DNA of 64,000 bases from Mytilus galloprovincialis (lineage: Eukaryota > Mollusca > Bivalvia > Mytilida > Mytilidae): NCBI RefSeq assembly GCF_965363235.1, contig NC_134840.1, positions 91,276,416 through 91,340,415 of the forward strand, given 5' to 3'. Position 1 is the stretch's first letter, and each line of letters opens with the position of its first letter. Below the pieces are notes generated by a model that worked only from the letters and a program-made list of their open reading frames with translations, did no database searches and was not told the origin of the DNA. Positions 32,761 through 44,087 of this stretch are shown one piece after another. A program made the translations under genes and the position numbers.

Positions 32761-33096
32761 CTGAAAGCTAAGTTACTTAGTGACAAGACAACTTCAATTT
32801 ATCTGAAAGTGGAATGAATTAAGTTTTTTTCCCTATTTTTATGACGTTTTAGTATCAAGTTAAAAAATAAAGATTTTTAGGATTTTCCCATATAAATTAT
32901 TTGTATTTGAGGACTATCAAAATTTAAATTTCAAGAACTGAATGACAAAAACAAGATCTGTTATTCCATGTTTTTGTATTTGTTTGGTACAAGTTTGTAA
33001 AACCTATGCAAGTCTATTTTTATTTAGATTTGCGGAGTAGTTGATTAAAGACACTTCGCCTTAATTTATTTCCATTGAAGAAGACTTATGGATTTC

Positions 33097-33345
33097 TTAA
33101 TTTAAACAAAATGTATCTATTGTACTGTTTCGTCTTGGTGCAAACAAATGTTTAGAAAAGAGATCATAGTTGAATATTTGTAAACTCTTTTTGTATACTG
33201 ATTGGAGCTTAAACATGGTTTCCAAAGGTATTATTGAGTATGTCTTTTTAATAAACATTGTCTTTTGGGCTTTCATGTCTTCTTTTTCAGATATATCACG
33301 TGCTTTGATAATACTCTTCAGTAATTTCATAACTTGGATATTTTT
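33097..33345 (-). pseudogene. Carbohydrate sulfotransferase C-terminal exon, second paralogue
   Basis: Open minus-strand frame of 77 codons whose sequence (KLLKSIIKARD, IPLETMFKLQSVYKK, LQIFNYDLFSKHLF) parallels the C-terminus of the 33,921-35,004 remnant. Nothing upstream resembles the catalytic part, so it is either the last exon of a gene whose other exons were lost or an isolated duplicate. The frame itself is intact. Confidence 0.6.
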
Positions 33346-33429
33346 TTGGTATGTTATAAGTCAAACATAGATGTAAAGTTAGACTTATTTCTATTTGTGT
33401 CCATCTAATTATGAGAGCCCTTTTCAATT

Positions 33430-33480
33430 TATTTTAATATTCTTATGTTGTATTGTTACACCACTGTCCCAGGTTAGGAC
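33430..33480 (+). repeat. Dispersed repeat family M, 5' fragment
   Basis: Contains 'caccactgtcccaggttag' and stops after about 50 bp. Confidence 0.7.
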
Positions 33481-33920
33481 GTATGGAAATAAAAAAAACT
33501 GCATTCAAAACAGCAAGTGGTTATTTATTTATCATTTTCCCTCGGCCAAACAGTCAACATTGTGTTATAATATTAATCACTATAACAACACACACTTATG
33601 TCAATTTAAAACAACATAATGGCATATAGAAAAAGAACATTAGTCAACATGAAAGACAAGACAACAAAAAAATACCATAGCACAATAACACAATGAAGCG
33701 ATGTATAAGTACTGAGTCACGTCAATACGACTATTCACTAAAAGTTATTTAATCATTTACAAAGACAAATACAAGAATAGTATGTTATAAAGGTTTAATT
33801 TGTATCATTGATTCAGTGTATTAATTTTATTAGCAAATGACGATTGCGTTTTCGTTTGATTTATGGTTTCTTTACATGAACAATATCATCTTTTAAAGTC
33901 TTCTCTAGAATACATGTGTT

Positions 33921-35004
33921 TTAAACAATAAATATGTCTTTTGTAGTGTTTCTCTTTGCTGTAAACAATTTTTTAGGGAACGATTCATAGTTAAATATTT
34001 GAAAATCCTCTTTATACACTTTTTGTAGCTTCCTCATTGTATCTAAAGGAACGCTTGAATAAGCCTCTTTGAAAAATATTGCCTTTTGATCCTCAAATCT
34101 TCATTTAAAGATTCATCACGTGCTTTCAAAATAGTATTTAGTAATTTTTGATGCGTAATAATCTGTGATTCATTTGATGTAAAAGGTACTGGGATTGTTT
34201 GTGAAACGAATCCTCTTATTTGTAACTTCAGCCAAACACGTTTTATTCCAGTATGGTGGTCTATACATTTATCTGAATCCATTCGATATTCAAAATAGGC
34301 TTGTACAATATCATGAATAGCGTCCGATGTATATTCTTTCTTAAAGTTATCCGCGAAATAAGGATATGATTCTGCACCAATTTCTTTAAGTATTCTAGAA
34401 ACATCGTTTTCAAAATTTTCCATTTTGCCAATAAAACTGTAATGAATTTTACACGGACGGCAAATGTCATTGATTGGCATGATATGGTACTCTCTCATTC
34501 TGGATGGAGTATTAATAATACAATCAACAAACTCATTAAATGTCACGTCATGTCCACATTTTGCGATTCCTCGGCTTCGTTTAGTTATTCAAATACCAAG
34601 ATCATTCCAAAAAATGGATTAGGAGAAAATAGTTTATCTACGTAGAACGAAAATACTCTTGCAAAGGGATTTCTACTTAACATCAGATGTTTTGTATTCT
34701 TCACTAATTCATATGTCTTTTGCACAGAAAACTTATGAAAGTTATTTTGTACTGTTACACTGTCATCCTTTGGTTGAAACACAAAAGGTGGTTTCCATAG
34801 ATCTCTTTCTAAACACACCAATAGTCGTGTCCAAAATGTTGATGCCCCTTTTGGTACTCTACAAAACGTAACATTGTACTTTTTTAGTGGTAGAAGACTG
34901 TTTCTAAACATGTTATCAGGAATCTTCTGGTCATAAGAATAGTTGATTTTTGAACAGAGTTCTGTTACTCCGTTTCCTTGAGATATCTCATTTTCCTTCG
35001 TCAC
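33921..35004 (-). pseudogene. Carbohydrate sulfotransferase (Sulfotransfer_2/HNK-1-type), disabled
   Basis: Golgi enzymes of this family move sulfate from PAPS to glycans. First block (35,004-34,585): FCRVPKGASTFW is the 5'-phosphosulfate loop and LMLSRNPFARVFSFYVDKLF the 3'-phosphate motif. Second block (34,546-34,043): TFNEFVDCIINT, then PINDICRPCKIHYSFIGKME, typical of the CHST8-14 group. Third block continues to TAA at 33,921 (FQIFNYESFPKKLFT). The frame breaks in a T-run near 34,610, is cut by an in-frame TGA near 34,590, and shifts by one base near 34,093 (the 10.5-kb paralogue has the missing T). The first block opens at GTG with no Met, so an upstream exon with the membrane anchor existed. 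A family member with a broken middle and end: a pseudogene. Confidence 0.82.
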
Positions 35005-35429
35005 GGTTGTAAAACTCTATCAAAAAGGTTTAGATTGTAAATGTTGTCAATAAATGAACTTAACAAAAATATATTTCACTTTACAGAATCTATCTGTAGG
35101 AGTTTCAGTACAGTTAATTAATTAATTAATCTCTTGAAGATTTCAACCGATAAAAGCTGAAGGGCTACATTCGGCCAAAGCTATCTACAATGAAGCAAGT
35201 AGTGTTGCTTTATTATATAGTGTTGTGTATGATTTACATTGACTACTTAATTCTTTTCTCTTTTTATTCTTTGTGGAATTCTTTTTTTTTTAAATTTCAA
35301 CTCATCTTCCCACTTATTATAGGTATAATAAAATCTTTAGATTGATTACAGTTGATTTGTACACAGGGCCGAAGTGAATCGGTGATTTTAAAATACATAG
35401 AAAATCATCAGTATTTCGAACAGTTTAAC

Positions 35430-35590
35430 TCTTCGTAAATTAAAAGCGGAAGACAGCAAAGAGACATTCAAACTCATAAGTCGAAATAAACCTCCCTACG
35501 CCATGGCTAAAAAAGAAAAAAAAAACCAAAACTCAAACAATGGTAAACAGTACATAACATGATAATAAAAAAACGGATAAGAATCTACAT
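35430..35590 (-). repeat. Dispersed repeat family P, inverted copy
   Basis: 'gacattcaaactcataagtc' and 'ctacgccatggct' match the reverse complement of 5,212-5,330. Confidence 0.65.
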
Positions 35591-35814
35591 TATGTAAGCT
35601 AGTTCCAGAGCTGATATTTAAAGGGTACAAATATCATTTTACTGGTTTATTTTATAATTTGACAATAACAAACAGATTGGTGAGACTAGGGGACCCTGTC
35701 CGACTTTGTTTTTGAATCGGACAAAATTGAGTATTTAGGTCCTTGATGGGTGCAAATAGGGAAACGTTTTACTCTCTATCACTTCAATATACTAAATGTC
35801 ATTCATTTATGAAC

Positions 35815-36060
35815 AAGTTGCATGTCCCAAATCAGGAGCCTCTGGCCTTTATTAGTCTTGCATGTTTTGTTTTTTTTAATTTTAGTTCATTTATATATTT
35901 TGGAGTTTAGTATGACGTCCATGTTAACTGTAGGGACCAGCTGTGGCTTACTCCTGGTGCTCAATTTTCTCGCTGCGTTAAAGACCCATTGATGGCCTTC
36001 GAATGTTTTATGCTCTCTGGTCGGTTGTTGTCTTTTTGACCCATTCCCTTATTTCCATAC
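35815..36060 (+). repeat. Dispersed repeat family N, copy 1
   Basis: 'tcccaaatcaggagcctc' to 'gacccattcccttatttcc' matches 37,145-37,405. Confidence 0.8.
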
Positions 36061-36824
36061 TCAAGAATTTTATGTTGAATTTGTTCGGAAAACTTTTTAA
36101 TAGCATTTAGGACCATTGTGTTGGTATATTGATCTTACACTTGAAAAAAAGAAGTATTTAGATTCATAGATTTAATTATTTCAATACTTCAGTATAGAAA
36201 TGTCAATCAGTAAGTAAAAATTGATTTACGATCAATTAGACTACTTGCTTAGTGTAAACGACCAGTAGTGTACTTCAGCAAATTATAAAAAAAAACGATC
36301 ACTGAATGACTTGCACAGACAACCATCAAAGGAAACGAAAAATCATGGATCAAAATTGAAGTCTTGTCTACTAAAAACATGACTACGATTTACTCATTTT
36401 TATTATGTTTTACATGTCAAGGGCAGGTAAATATAGATGCCTCTTAAATTATTCGTAAGTTGTGGTTTGCGAGAGCACAAAGAGTGCGATAAGAATCTTT
36501 TAAGAGCGTTTAAAGAATCATTCGAACTCTTTCTTTATTTTAGTATCGTTAAAGATCTAGATAACCACCCTTAAAGATATTCTTATTATATGTACTTTTC
36601 CTCATGTGCTAGTATTCTTTTAAATAATCGTGAGCGTTTCTCTTTCTTGAATCAATCAAGCAATCAATTAATAACTTGTTCATTGACTGATATCGTTTAA
36701 ACAACCCCCGGGAAATCTTAGATTAGAACAAAAAATTGGAACACATCTACTAAATTTCTTGCGTTCCGGTTGCACTTCAGTATGGCTACAATGAAGGAAT
36801 TTCATGAGATAGTCTTAACCTTTA

Positions 36825-36965
36825 TACAAAAGAGGTGCAGGATACTCAAAGGACATTCAAACTTATAAGTCGAACATAAACTAACAACGCCATGGAAGAA
36901 AAAAGACCAAAAACTTAAAGACCAGCAACAGCATACAAAAGTCAACACATGAAAAATAAAAAGAA
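36825..36965 (-). repeat. Dispersed repeat family P, second inverted copy
   Basis: 'gacattcaaacttataagtc', 'acaacgccatggaag'. Lies about 1.4 kb from the other inverted P copy and just before an N copy, the same P-then-N order as at 35.4-36.1 kb. Confidence 0.65.
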
Positions 36966-37144
36966 GCTAGCATTATCTTTTCACTTCATTTTTCGCTATA
37001 TGGATGGTGTCCTCTCACTTAATAGTTTTTTGACCATTTTGTATGAATATATTCCACCAATCTTGTAATAAATGATACAACAGATACATTTACTACATTG
37101 GTTAGAGGAATAGAGATCTCAAAAACCATGTTGAGCCCCCCTAA

Positions 37145-37405
37145 ATATTGCGCCTGTCCCAAGTCAGGAGCCTCTAGCCTTTGTTAGTCTTGTATGATTT
37201 TAAATTTTAGTTCTTGTGTATAATTCGGAGTTTAGTATGACGTCCATTATCACTGAACTAGTATACAAATGGTTTAGGAGCCAGCTGAAAGTGCGGGAGT
37301 TTCTCGCTGCATTGAAGACCCATTGGTGGCCTTCGGCTGTTGTCTGCTCCATGGTCGGGTTTTTGTCTCTTTGACACATTCCCCATTTCCATTTTCATTT
37401 TTATT
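37145..37405 (+). repeat. Dispersed repeat family N, copy 2
   Basis: 'tcccaagtcaggagcctct' to 'cacattccccatttcc'; the reverse complement of its end is found at the left edge of the gag insertion (20,430). Confidence 0.8.
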
Positions 37406-39028
37406 TAAGTGATGACAATGGTTCATTCTCCAACTTATGGGTTTACTGGTAGGGAATTTAGCAAATTATACACAAAGTTTCCAGATAAAAATGAATTGTT
37501 CGAACTTACCAACACATCATTGTGTTGTTGATGGTTTAAACTGCGTAAGTGTTTTTTCAGAAGCCATTCAACATTTGTTTCTGAAACGATGATGTGAAAA
37601 TGCAAAGTAAATTTAAACATTCATATTTTATGGTAAACAACAGGAATTAATCACTTCTTTCAATTGAAAGTGTTTTTTTTTTATTCGTAAATGAACTATA
37701 TATTCATCATTCAAGGTTTTGAAATTTTACAGAAAAATGTATGGTATGCACTTATATTTGGACATCTTTCAACAAATGTTGATATACCTTATCACTTTGT
37801 CTATCACAAATGCATGTATTTAAAAAAAAAACAAAAAACATACTGAATGACACACAAATTGCAACTATTAAAGATGTGAAATTAGTTTTTTAATTTGTTA
37901 GATGAATAGATAACTTTCAGATAGTCCCCTCCTCAAAAATTTAAATTTGGACTGAATAATTTTGTTCTACCCGTTAAATTGAATAGTAGATATCAAAATT
38001 TGGCATGAAATATATGAAATTTTTTTTAAAAAGCAAGAACTTATCAAGATGCAGCCTACAACTGACCAAAATTTTGATCATTGAAAAATCCGCGCTTGGT
38101 TAAATAGAAAAGTGTAGCACTAACTTATTAAAGTGAGTTTACAGTTAGCGTCAGGCAGTATCACAATATCAAAGTTTTTATGAGCTGTAACATTAGAACT
38201 AGAAACAATATAGGCTATAAAGTAAATAGATTATTACCTACACGTATTTACATGAACATGGTGGGATTAGCCCAAATATAGACTTTTGAATTTGGTGCAA
38301 ATGACTGTCATTGGTCCAAACATAACACTTATTTTACATCACTTATCCAATTGTGCATCTCTCAGACATCAGGCTATTATTCTCGATTCTTTCCAACAGT
38401 TGAAGATTTACATTTTAACAAAACAGTGTAAAAAGGTCCCATATTTTATCGAAATAAAAGTTACAAACATGTCAAAATAAAGTAAAGTATGTTTTACCTT
38501 TTGTTTGAAAATTCATATAAATAACCAAAACCGTATACGTAACAAATCCAAAAGCAGTGACTCTTCCAAATCTCCCAACTGCTTTCATTTTTCTGAAAGA
38601 AGGACATTCGCAACACAACATAGTATTACTGTAATCAATATCCTCTCAAATAATTATATTTATCTTACCTACTATGCATTTCTAGGAATATAATTGGTTA
38701 AAACAGTCCGCGTGGAGATCGTGTATATTTCCTATTATATTCCATATTAGATTAAAAGGAAGGCGGGGCTTATTTCATACACGGTTAGTAGTGGTGTTAC
38801 GTCCATTTATAAACAAAAAAACGGTATTGAGAAAAAATCTTAAACGTTTCGAAGAAATTGATGATTAATCATCATTTAAACCTAACAAGTTGTTATTGTT
38901 GGCATCTGTTTTTGTAGGATCAATGGAAGAAGTTTCTTAATGCTAACCGTATTGAAGACCTGCTCATTTTGATAGGTCACTAGTCTAAATTTCACACGTT
39001 AAGAGAGTCGGTAAGATAAATTCGTTAA
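37406..39028. other. Non-coding DNA
   Basis: AT-rich with only short frames (at most 64 codons) lacking motifs. Confidence 0.45.
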
Positions 39029-39162
39029 ATAGTGTGCTAGTGACGTAATATGGTATATATGGGGTCAGTAAATTCCATATGGGGATTCGAGCTTCGTTCG
39101 CTCTCATCCCATAGGGAATTTACTGACCCCATGTCTACTGTATTAGGTCACTAGCACAGTAT
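39029..39162. repeat. Foldback element, about 130 bp
   Basis: Outer arms GTGCTAGTGAC / GTCACTAGCAC (39,034-39,044; 39,147-39,157) and inner arms GGGGTCAGTAAATTCC / GGAATTTACTGACCCC (39,061-39,076; 39,115-39,130), closing on GCTTCGTTCGC-type loop. The transcript would form a long hairpin. Probably a miniature inverted-repeat element. Confidence 0.85.
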
Positions 39163-40146
39163 GTAACTAATAGTATTTCTCTTTCGTTCAATCGTTCGTA
39201 AAATAAAATGCAGAATTGAATATTATTCTATTCCTTTGCCCCATCAAAATTGCTTAAATAATTTGTGTTATGAAAAAGTTATAATTCTTCTTTCTTGTAT
39301 CAATTCACTTAAGGTTTGTTTGTTACTCTTGTTATCATATTTGGCATTTCCACAACCATCTTGAAAGTAAATGAATATTCTTAGCAAATGATGAATAAAG
39401 ATGAATTAAAAATATCAATTTACTTACCTTTAATTACCTTACTTCAGCAAGAAATGCGACAGAATATTTAGTTGATGTTTGTAGATCTCACTTCAGTTTT
39501 ACTGCATTATTTACTACATGCGATAAAACAATCGATACGGAAATCGAAGAAATTTACAAATGTCTATTAAAGGTTAATCTATCGCTAAGTGAAAATGATT
39601 AGCTCGTGTTGTAAAATAAAGCATGTTAAAACTACTACCTCAACCAGTATTTATAAATTAAATCGAAATTTTTCTCGATGCATAACTTTTGTTTATTTTT
39701 TCATCTTCTTTGAATGTATTTTATTACCGTTAATATCATTGTGAACAGCTATTATTTTTCCTGTAATAATCATTAGATATAGAAATTGGATGTAAGGGAC
39801 GAAAGAATGTTTTACATACAACGCATATATCATGTAGAATAGTCCTATGACGACCCTGATTATGACTTTTTTATGACACCTTTCATTCACAGTCTTAGAT
39901 GTATCCTAGGATGATCCAGGGTAGGACATACATGTCGTTAGATATTTTTTCGAACATGACTTATGGTACTTTCAAAAACTAAACCCTTCGACTTTGCTAA
40001 CTCGCTTTAACGACTAAACTAATTCATTGACATACATATTTTCCTCGTAATCACGACTAAGTCACCTCGTTGTAACGATTTAGATAACTTGTTGTAAAGA
40101 CTTGGTCACTCGTTAAGACGACATAACTTAATCGTTAGTTCTCAAA
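39163..40146. other. Non-coding DNA
   Basis: No gene seen. At 39,960-40,140 phrases such as 'actcgctttaacgac', 'cctcgttgtaacgat' and 'cttgttgtaaagac' recur loosely, suggesting an old tandem repeat. Confidence 0.4.
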
Positions 40147-40290
40147 GGTACCAGGGTTATAATTTTATACGCCAGACGCGCGTTTCGTCTACATAAGACT
40201 CACCAGTGACGCTGAGATCAAAAAAGTTTGAAAGCCAAAACAAATACAAAGTTGAAGAGCATTGAGGACCAAAAATTCCAAAATAAGATA
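40147..40290 (-). ncRNA. Retrozyme-like sequence with the best hammerhead core in the window
   Basis: On the minus strand: CTGGTGA (40,206-40,200; A6 changed to G), stem II GTC/GAC around TTATGTA (40,199-40,187), GAAA (40,186-40,183), 4-bp stem III ACGC/GCGT (40,183-40,180 with 40,072+ region at 40,072 offset not used; right arm 40,172-40,169), UA at the cleavage position (40,169-40,168). The substitution at a conserved core base and absence of an obvious stem I suggest low or no activity in this copy. The body upstream on the minus strand lies next to the 48-bp array. Confidence 0.55.
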
Positions 40291-40417
40291 CTTCGCCTCA
40301 GAAATAGTTGGTATCTCTGGAACAAAGAAACTTGCCATTGTTGTTTGTGAAATCAAGATAAAGGTTGTTTATGGATTTAACAGAGGAAAACATTCAAGTG
40401 AAGTAATCATCGAAATG

Positions 40418-41281
40418 AAGACACATCTGAACAAAACAGGTTATGGTCCTAAGCCATGTCGATATAAAACACATTCAAACAAAACAGGATTATGGTCCAA
40501 AGTCATGTCGATATAAAACATATTCAAACAAAACAGTTTATGGTCCAAAGCCATGTCGATATAAAACAGATACGAACAAAACAGGTTATGGTCCAAAGCC
40601 ATGTCGATATAAAACACATTCGAACAAAACAGGTTATGGTCCAAAGTCATGTCGATATAAAACACATTCAAACAAAACAGTTTATGGTCCAAAGCCATGT
40701 CGATATAAAACAGATACGAACAAAACAGGTTATGGTCCAAAGCCATGTCGATATAAAACACATTCGAACAAAACAGGTTATGGTCCAAAGTCATGTCGAT
40801 ATAAAACACATTCGAATAAAACAGGTTCTGGTCCAAAGCCATGTCGATATAAAACACATTCGAACAAAACAGGTTATGGTCCAAAGCCATGTCAATATAA
40901 AACACATTCGAACAAAACAGGTTATGGTCCAAAGCCATGTCAATATAAAACAGATACAAACAAAACAGGTTATGGTCCAAAGCCATGTCAATATAAAACA
41001 GATACAAACAAAACAGGTTATGGTCCAAAGCCATGTCAATATAAAACAGATACAAACAAAACAGGTTGTGGTCCAAAGCCATGTCAATATAAAACAGATA
41101 CAAACAAAACAGGTTATGGTCCAAAGCCATGTCGATATAAAACAGATACAAACAAAACAGGTTATGGTCCAAAGCCATGTCGATATAAACACATTCGAAC
41201 AAAACAGGTTATGGTCCAAAGCCATGTCGATATAAAACACATTCGAACAAAGCAGGTTATGATCCCAAGCCATGTCGATAA
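40418..41281 (+). repeat. 48-bp tandem array, 18 units
   Basis: Unit 'ggttatggtccaaagccatg' plus 'tcgatataaaacacattcga' plus 'acaaaaca'. Total 864 bp, which is 18 x 48. Variants 'cagatac(g/a)aac' against 'cacattcgaac' and 'tcgatat' against 'tcaatat' mark sub-blocks. A 3-unit (144-bp) block at about 40,497-40,640 is repeated at 40,641-40,784. A period divisible by 3 keeps frames open on both strands (299 and 253 codons); I do not call these genes. Confidence 0.93.
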
Positions 41282-41829
41282 TGATTGGCAATTGAAATTT
41301 AATTTCATTTATACAAACCTGCAAAAATACCTGCTGGAATAATTATACAATACATAATAAAATAATACACACGCTAAAACATTATAAATGTATGAATAAT
41401 AATTTACTTACTTTTATCTAAATGGAACTACTAATCATTTTATAATTCCAAATATATTTATGTCTGGTGTTTAGAATGTGTATAGAAATATTATATTTTG
41501 ACCCTCAACTTTAAAAAAGGAATTATTAATTTTTCAAATGACATAATAAAAAACAATATTGTTGCCTCATTTAAAACCTTCTATTTACAAATGTGCACAT
41601 GGATATCTTGTTATACATCTCTTTTGTGTTAAATAAAGGCAACAGTAGAATTACGCTGTTCAATAGTCATACATCAATTTAACTGAAACAAAGCCGGGTT
41701 ATTACCAAAACCGAAGAAACACATCAACTATAAGAGGAAAACAACGGAACACAGAAACACTAATTGCTACGAAAAACCAAAAGCCAACAAACTTAGAAAC
41801 ACATTAACACATAGGATTTTATGGACATA
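41282..41829. other. Non-coding DNA
   Basis: No gene or repeat recognised. Confidence 0.4.
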
Positions 41830-41938
41830 TATATAAGTGTCTAAGAATGTAACTTTAACACACTAATGAGTGTTATAAAATTAGTTTTTTTGTAAAATTC
41901 ATTAGTGTGTTAAAGTTACATTCTTAGACACTTATATA
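41830..41938. repeat. Perfect 40-bp inverted repeat with 29-bp loop
   Basis: Left arm 41,830-41,869 (TATATAAGTGTCTAAG...) and right arm 41,899-41,938 are exact reverse complements over all 40 bases. No internal gene. A foldback or miniature transposon of very recent origin, or one kept identical by hairpin-templated repair. Confidence 0.95.
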
Positions 41939-42784
41939 ATTTAATTTAGTAACTGCATCAGTTTATTTACAAACTGATCCACACCTAGATAGATTGAATG
42001 TTGATTGTTGCTATTTTTAGACACTATATATATATATGTATGTTTTGCCATCCGTATTATCTGTCTGATCTCTCAATGCTCTGTTTTGATTTAGTAAGAA
42101 TTTTAATGTCTTTTTGGTACTTGTCAAATAAAATAATACGTTTTGATGCGTACATTTTGTTGATGTAGTAAATAGACAATTTCATTCTTTTTCTCTCCTC
42201 AAAATACATCTACTTGAATTGATGTGCTTAGCGTTCTTTCTTTGAACCTGAAGTACAGCCGTTCTATATAATTAATTAATGTTACGAACAGCTACCTTCA
42301 AAGTTACGTACGGCTTCTTGTTTTTTTTTTAACGTCGTATAAAACCATTTTTTTTTATTTAACATTTAGCGTCAGCATTCTGACCGAACGTGGCTGTGTA
42401 CTTATACATCCCACAATTAGTATTACGGCCGAACAGAAGACCAAGAGTAAAACAAATTATCCCCCGTGTCACCTTATATAATTAGAGGCGCTCTTTATTG
42501 AATGCCGTAAAATGGCCTATAATTGTTGACACGTCATTTGAACTCTGTGTGAAAGTTGATCAATTGGCTCCATAACTTTATAGAAGGGGCCACATTCAAC
42601 CATACTGAAGCATAGAGATTTGGAGTTACTGATGTTATGCAATTAGCTGCTGTAACGTACGATTCCGGTAATTAATAAAGGCATCAATTAATATGGACCT
42701 CAAAATAACGAATCACAAGAATTTCCTTGTCCAATTTGGAATAATTATAGCTTAAACCGTCTCTATTTTAATGAATAAGTTCCA
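41939..42784. other. Non-coding DNA
   Basis: No coding exon recognised. If the METTL27-like exon belongs to a live gene, its 3' exons would have to lie here or beyond, but I do not see them. Confidence 0.4.
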
Positions 42785-43065
42785 AGTGGGCCTCATTAGG
42801 GTCTAAGCGTGACGCGGGATTGCTGAGTTTTTGTAAGCGGGACACGTGAAAGTCAAATTATTGTGTCGTGAAAACGGGAAATGAGGTCTTGCGGGACCCG
42901 GGAAATGACAAAAAAATGAGAATTGCTTCCGTAAATAGTGTAAGCGGGATACGGGAATCTGACAAAACAGTAAGCGGGATCCGAACCCCCACATTAGACC
43001 CCCTTCCAAGCTGATATGCGTACCGCTTCAAGTTTAACCACGTTGTGCGGACGAAAAAAAAACCC
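42785..43065 (-). repeat. Dispersed repeat with AGCGGGA phrases
   Basis: Contains 'aagcgtgacgcgggattg', 'taagcgggacacgtgaaa', 'taagcgggatacgggaatc' and 'taagcgggatccgaac', a degenerate internal repetition, GC-richer than the flanks. I recall it as a common mussel repeat. The 68-69-codon minus frames in it are not genes. Confidence 0.6.
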
Positions 43066-43130
43066 AACCCAATATGTCATCTACTATCGTAGACAGAACA
43101 TAATTTTGACTTGAGTTTGACGTTATTTTC

Positions 43131-43252
43131 ATATTTTAAATCAAACACTACCTGGTCATACCCGTTCTGTCCCCATTCATCATAGATTTTGACTGCTGTG
43201 TCAGAAGTGACTTTTCCCACCAAAATTTCCTTCAATCTCTCATTAAAGTGAT
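43131..43252 (-). CDS. Exon of a METTL27-like methyltransferase (N-terminal)
   Basis: A strong acceptor (CTCTTTTTTTTTAG) precedes 43,252 on the minus strand, and the following codons give ERLKEILVGKVTSDTAVKIY and DEWGQNGYDQ, the K-x-YD-x-W-x-x-x-YD region just before the SAM-binding domain of METTL27/WBSCR27-type methyltransferases. Intron phase 1. The donor is not convincing: after about 43,131 the frame stays open without a GT that fits, and a repeat follows at 43,065. The SAM-binding motif I (E-x-G-x-G-x-G) is absent from the neighbourhood. It may be an isolated duplicated exon or the first coding exon of a gene whose rest lies elsewhere. Confidence 0.45.
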
Positions 43253-44087
43253 CTAAAAAAAAAGAGCAAATTAATAAAACTTTTAATGTTAAGTTATTCA
43301 CAGTTAAGAGACACGGATATGTACGTGTAGCACTGACAAAGGTAACGACGTTTTCAATACGAAGTGTATTCATTTGAGCAAAATACAAGCCGTGTTTGAT
43401 TTCAAAGTAATATACATGTACCTGTTTAAAATGATATTATCATAAACTTTTTAATATCAAGTAAATTTATTGGTCTAATGTCGGTAGTTACTTGAAAAAA
43501 TGTGTGTGTTTTACTATTATTATTGAGTATATGCTGTTTCGATGTGCTCAGGTTAAAGAAGGTTGTTCACATTTTTTGCACTTTCAAAATTTGAAACTAT
43601 ATTTTGTAGCGGGTATAATATATATAAATTTGTTTTACCAAGCCTCTGCTGTGGGTCGTATTAAACTAGATGTTAGATGCGATAGTTTGTTTTCGGTTAA
43701 AGACCTCATTGTTACTGTTGTATGAAGAACATCAGTAAAAGCATTTCTTCTTCTTTAGTTGAGTAAAACGCGTGGAGGGATTTGAAGTCACAGCTACATT
43801 GGTGCATCTTTTCCATTGTTTGATCATTTCGGTGTTTACGAGAGGAGGGAAATGGATCGTAACCCTTGGTTAGCGAAGATGTTTATACATCCGACCGTTT
43901 ACTTTTATATTTTTATTGAATATAAAATTTGATAAAGATAATGCGGTTTTGCAATTGTTTCATTCTTTTACAAATAGTTTAATTTGTATCCCCAAATTTC
44001 ATTCAGATAAGATATATGACGAGGGATGACTGTTTAACGTCCAGTTGGAAGTTGAATGCATATATTCAGGACGACAGCGTGTTCATG

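Noticed and set aside
40441..41342. 299-codon plus and 253-codon minus frames in the 48-bp array
   Set aside because: The 16-codon repetition mirrors the DNA period, and both strands are open. Non-repeat ends do not look coding.
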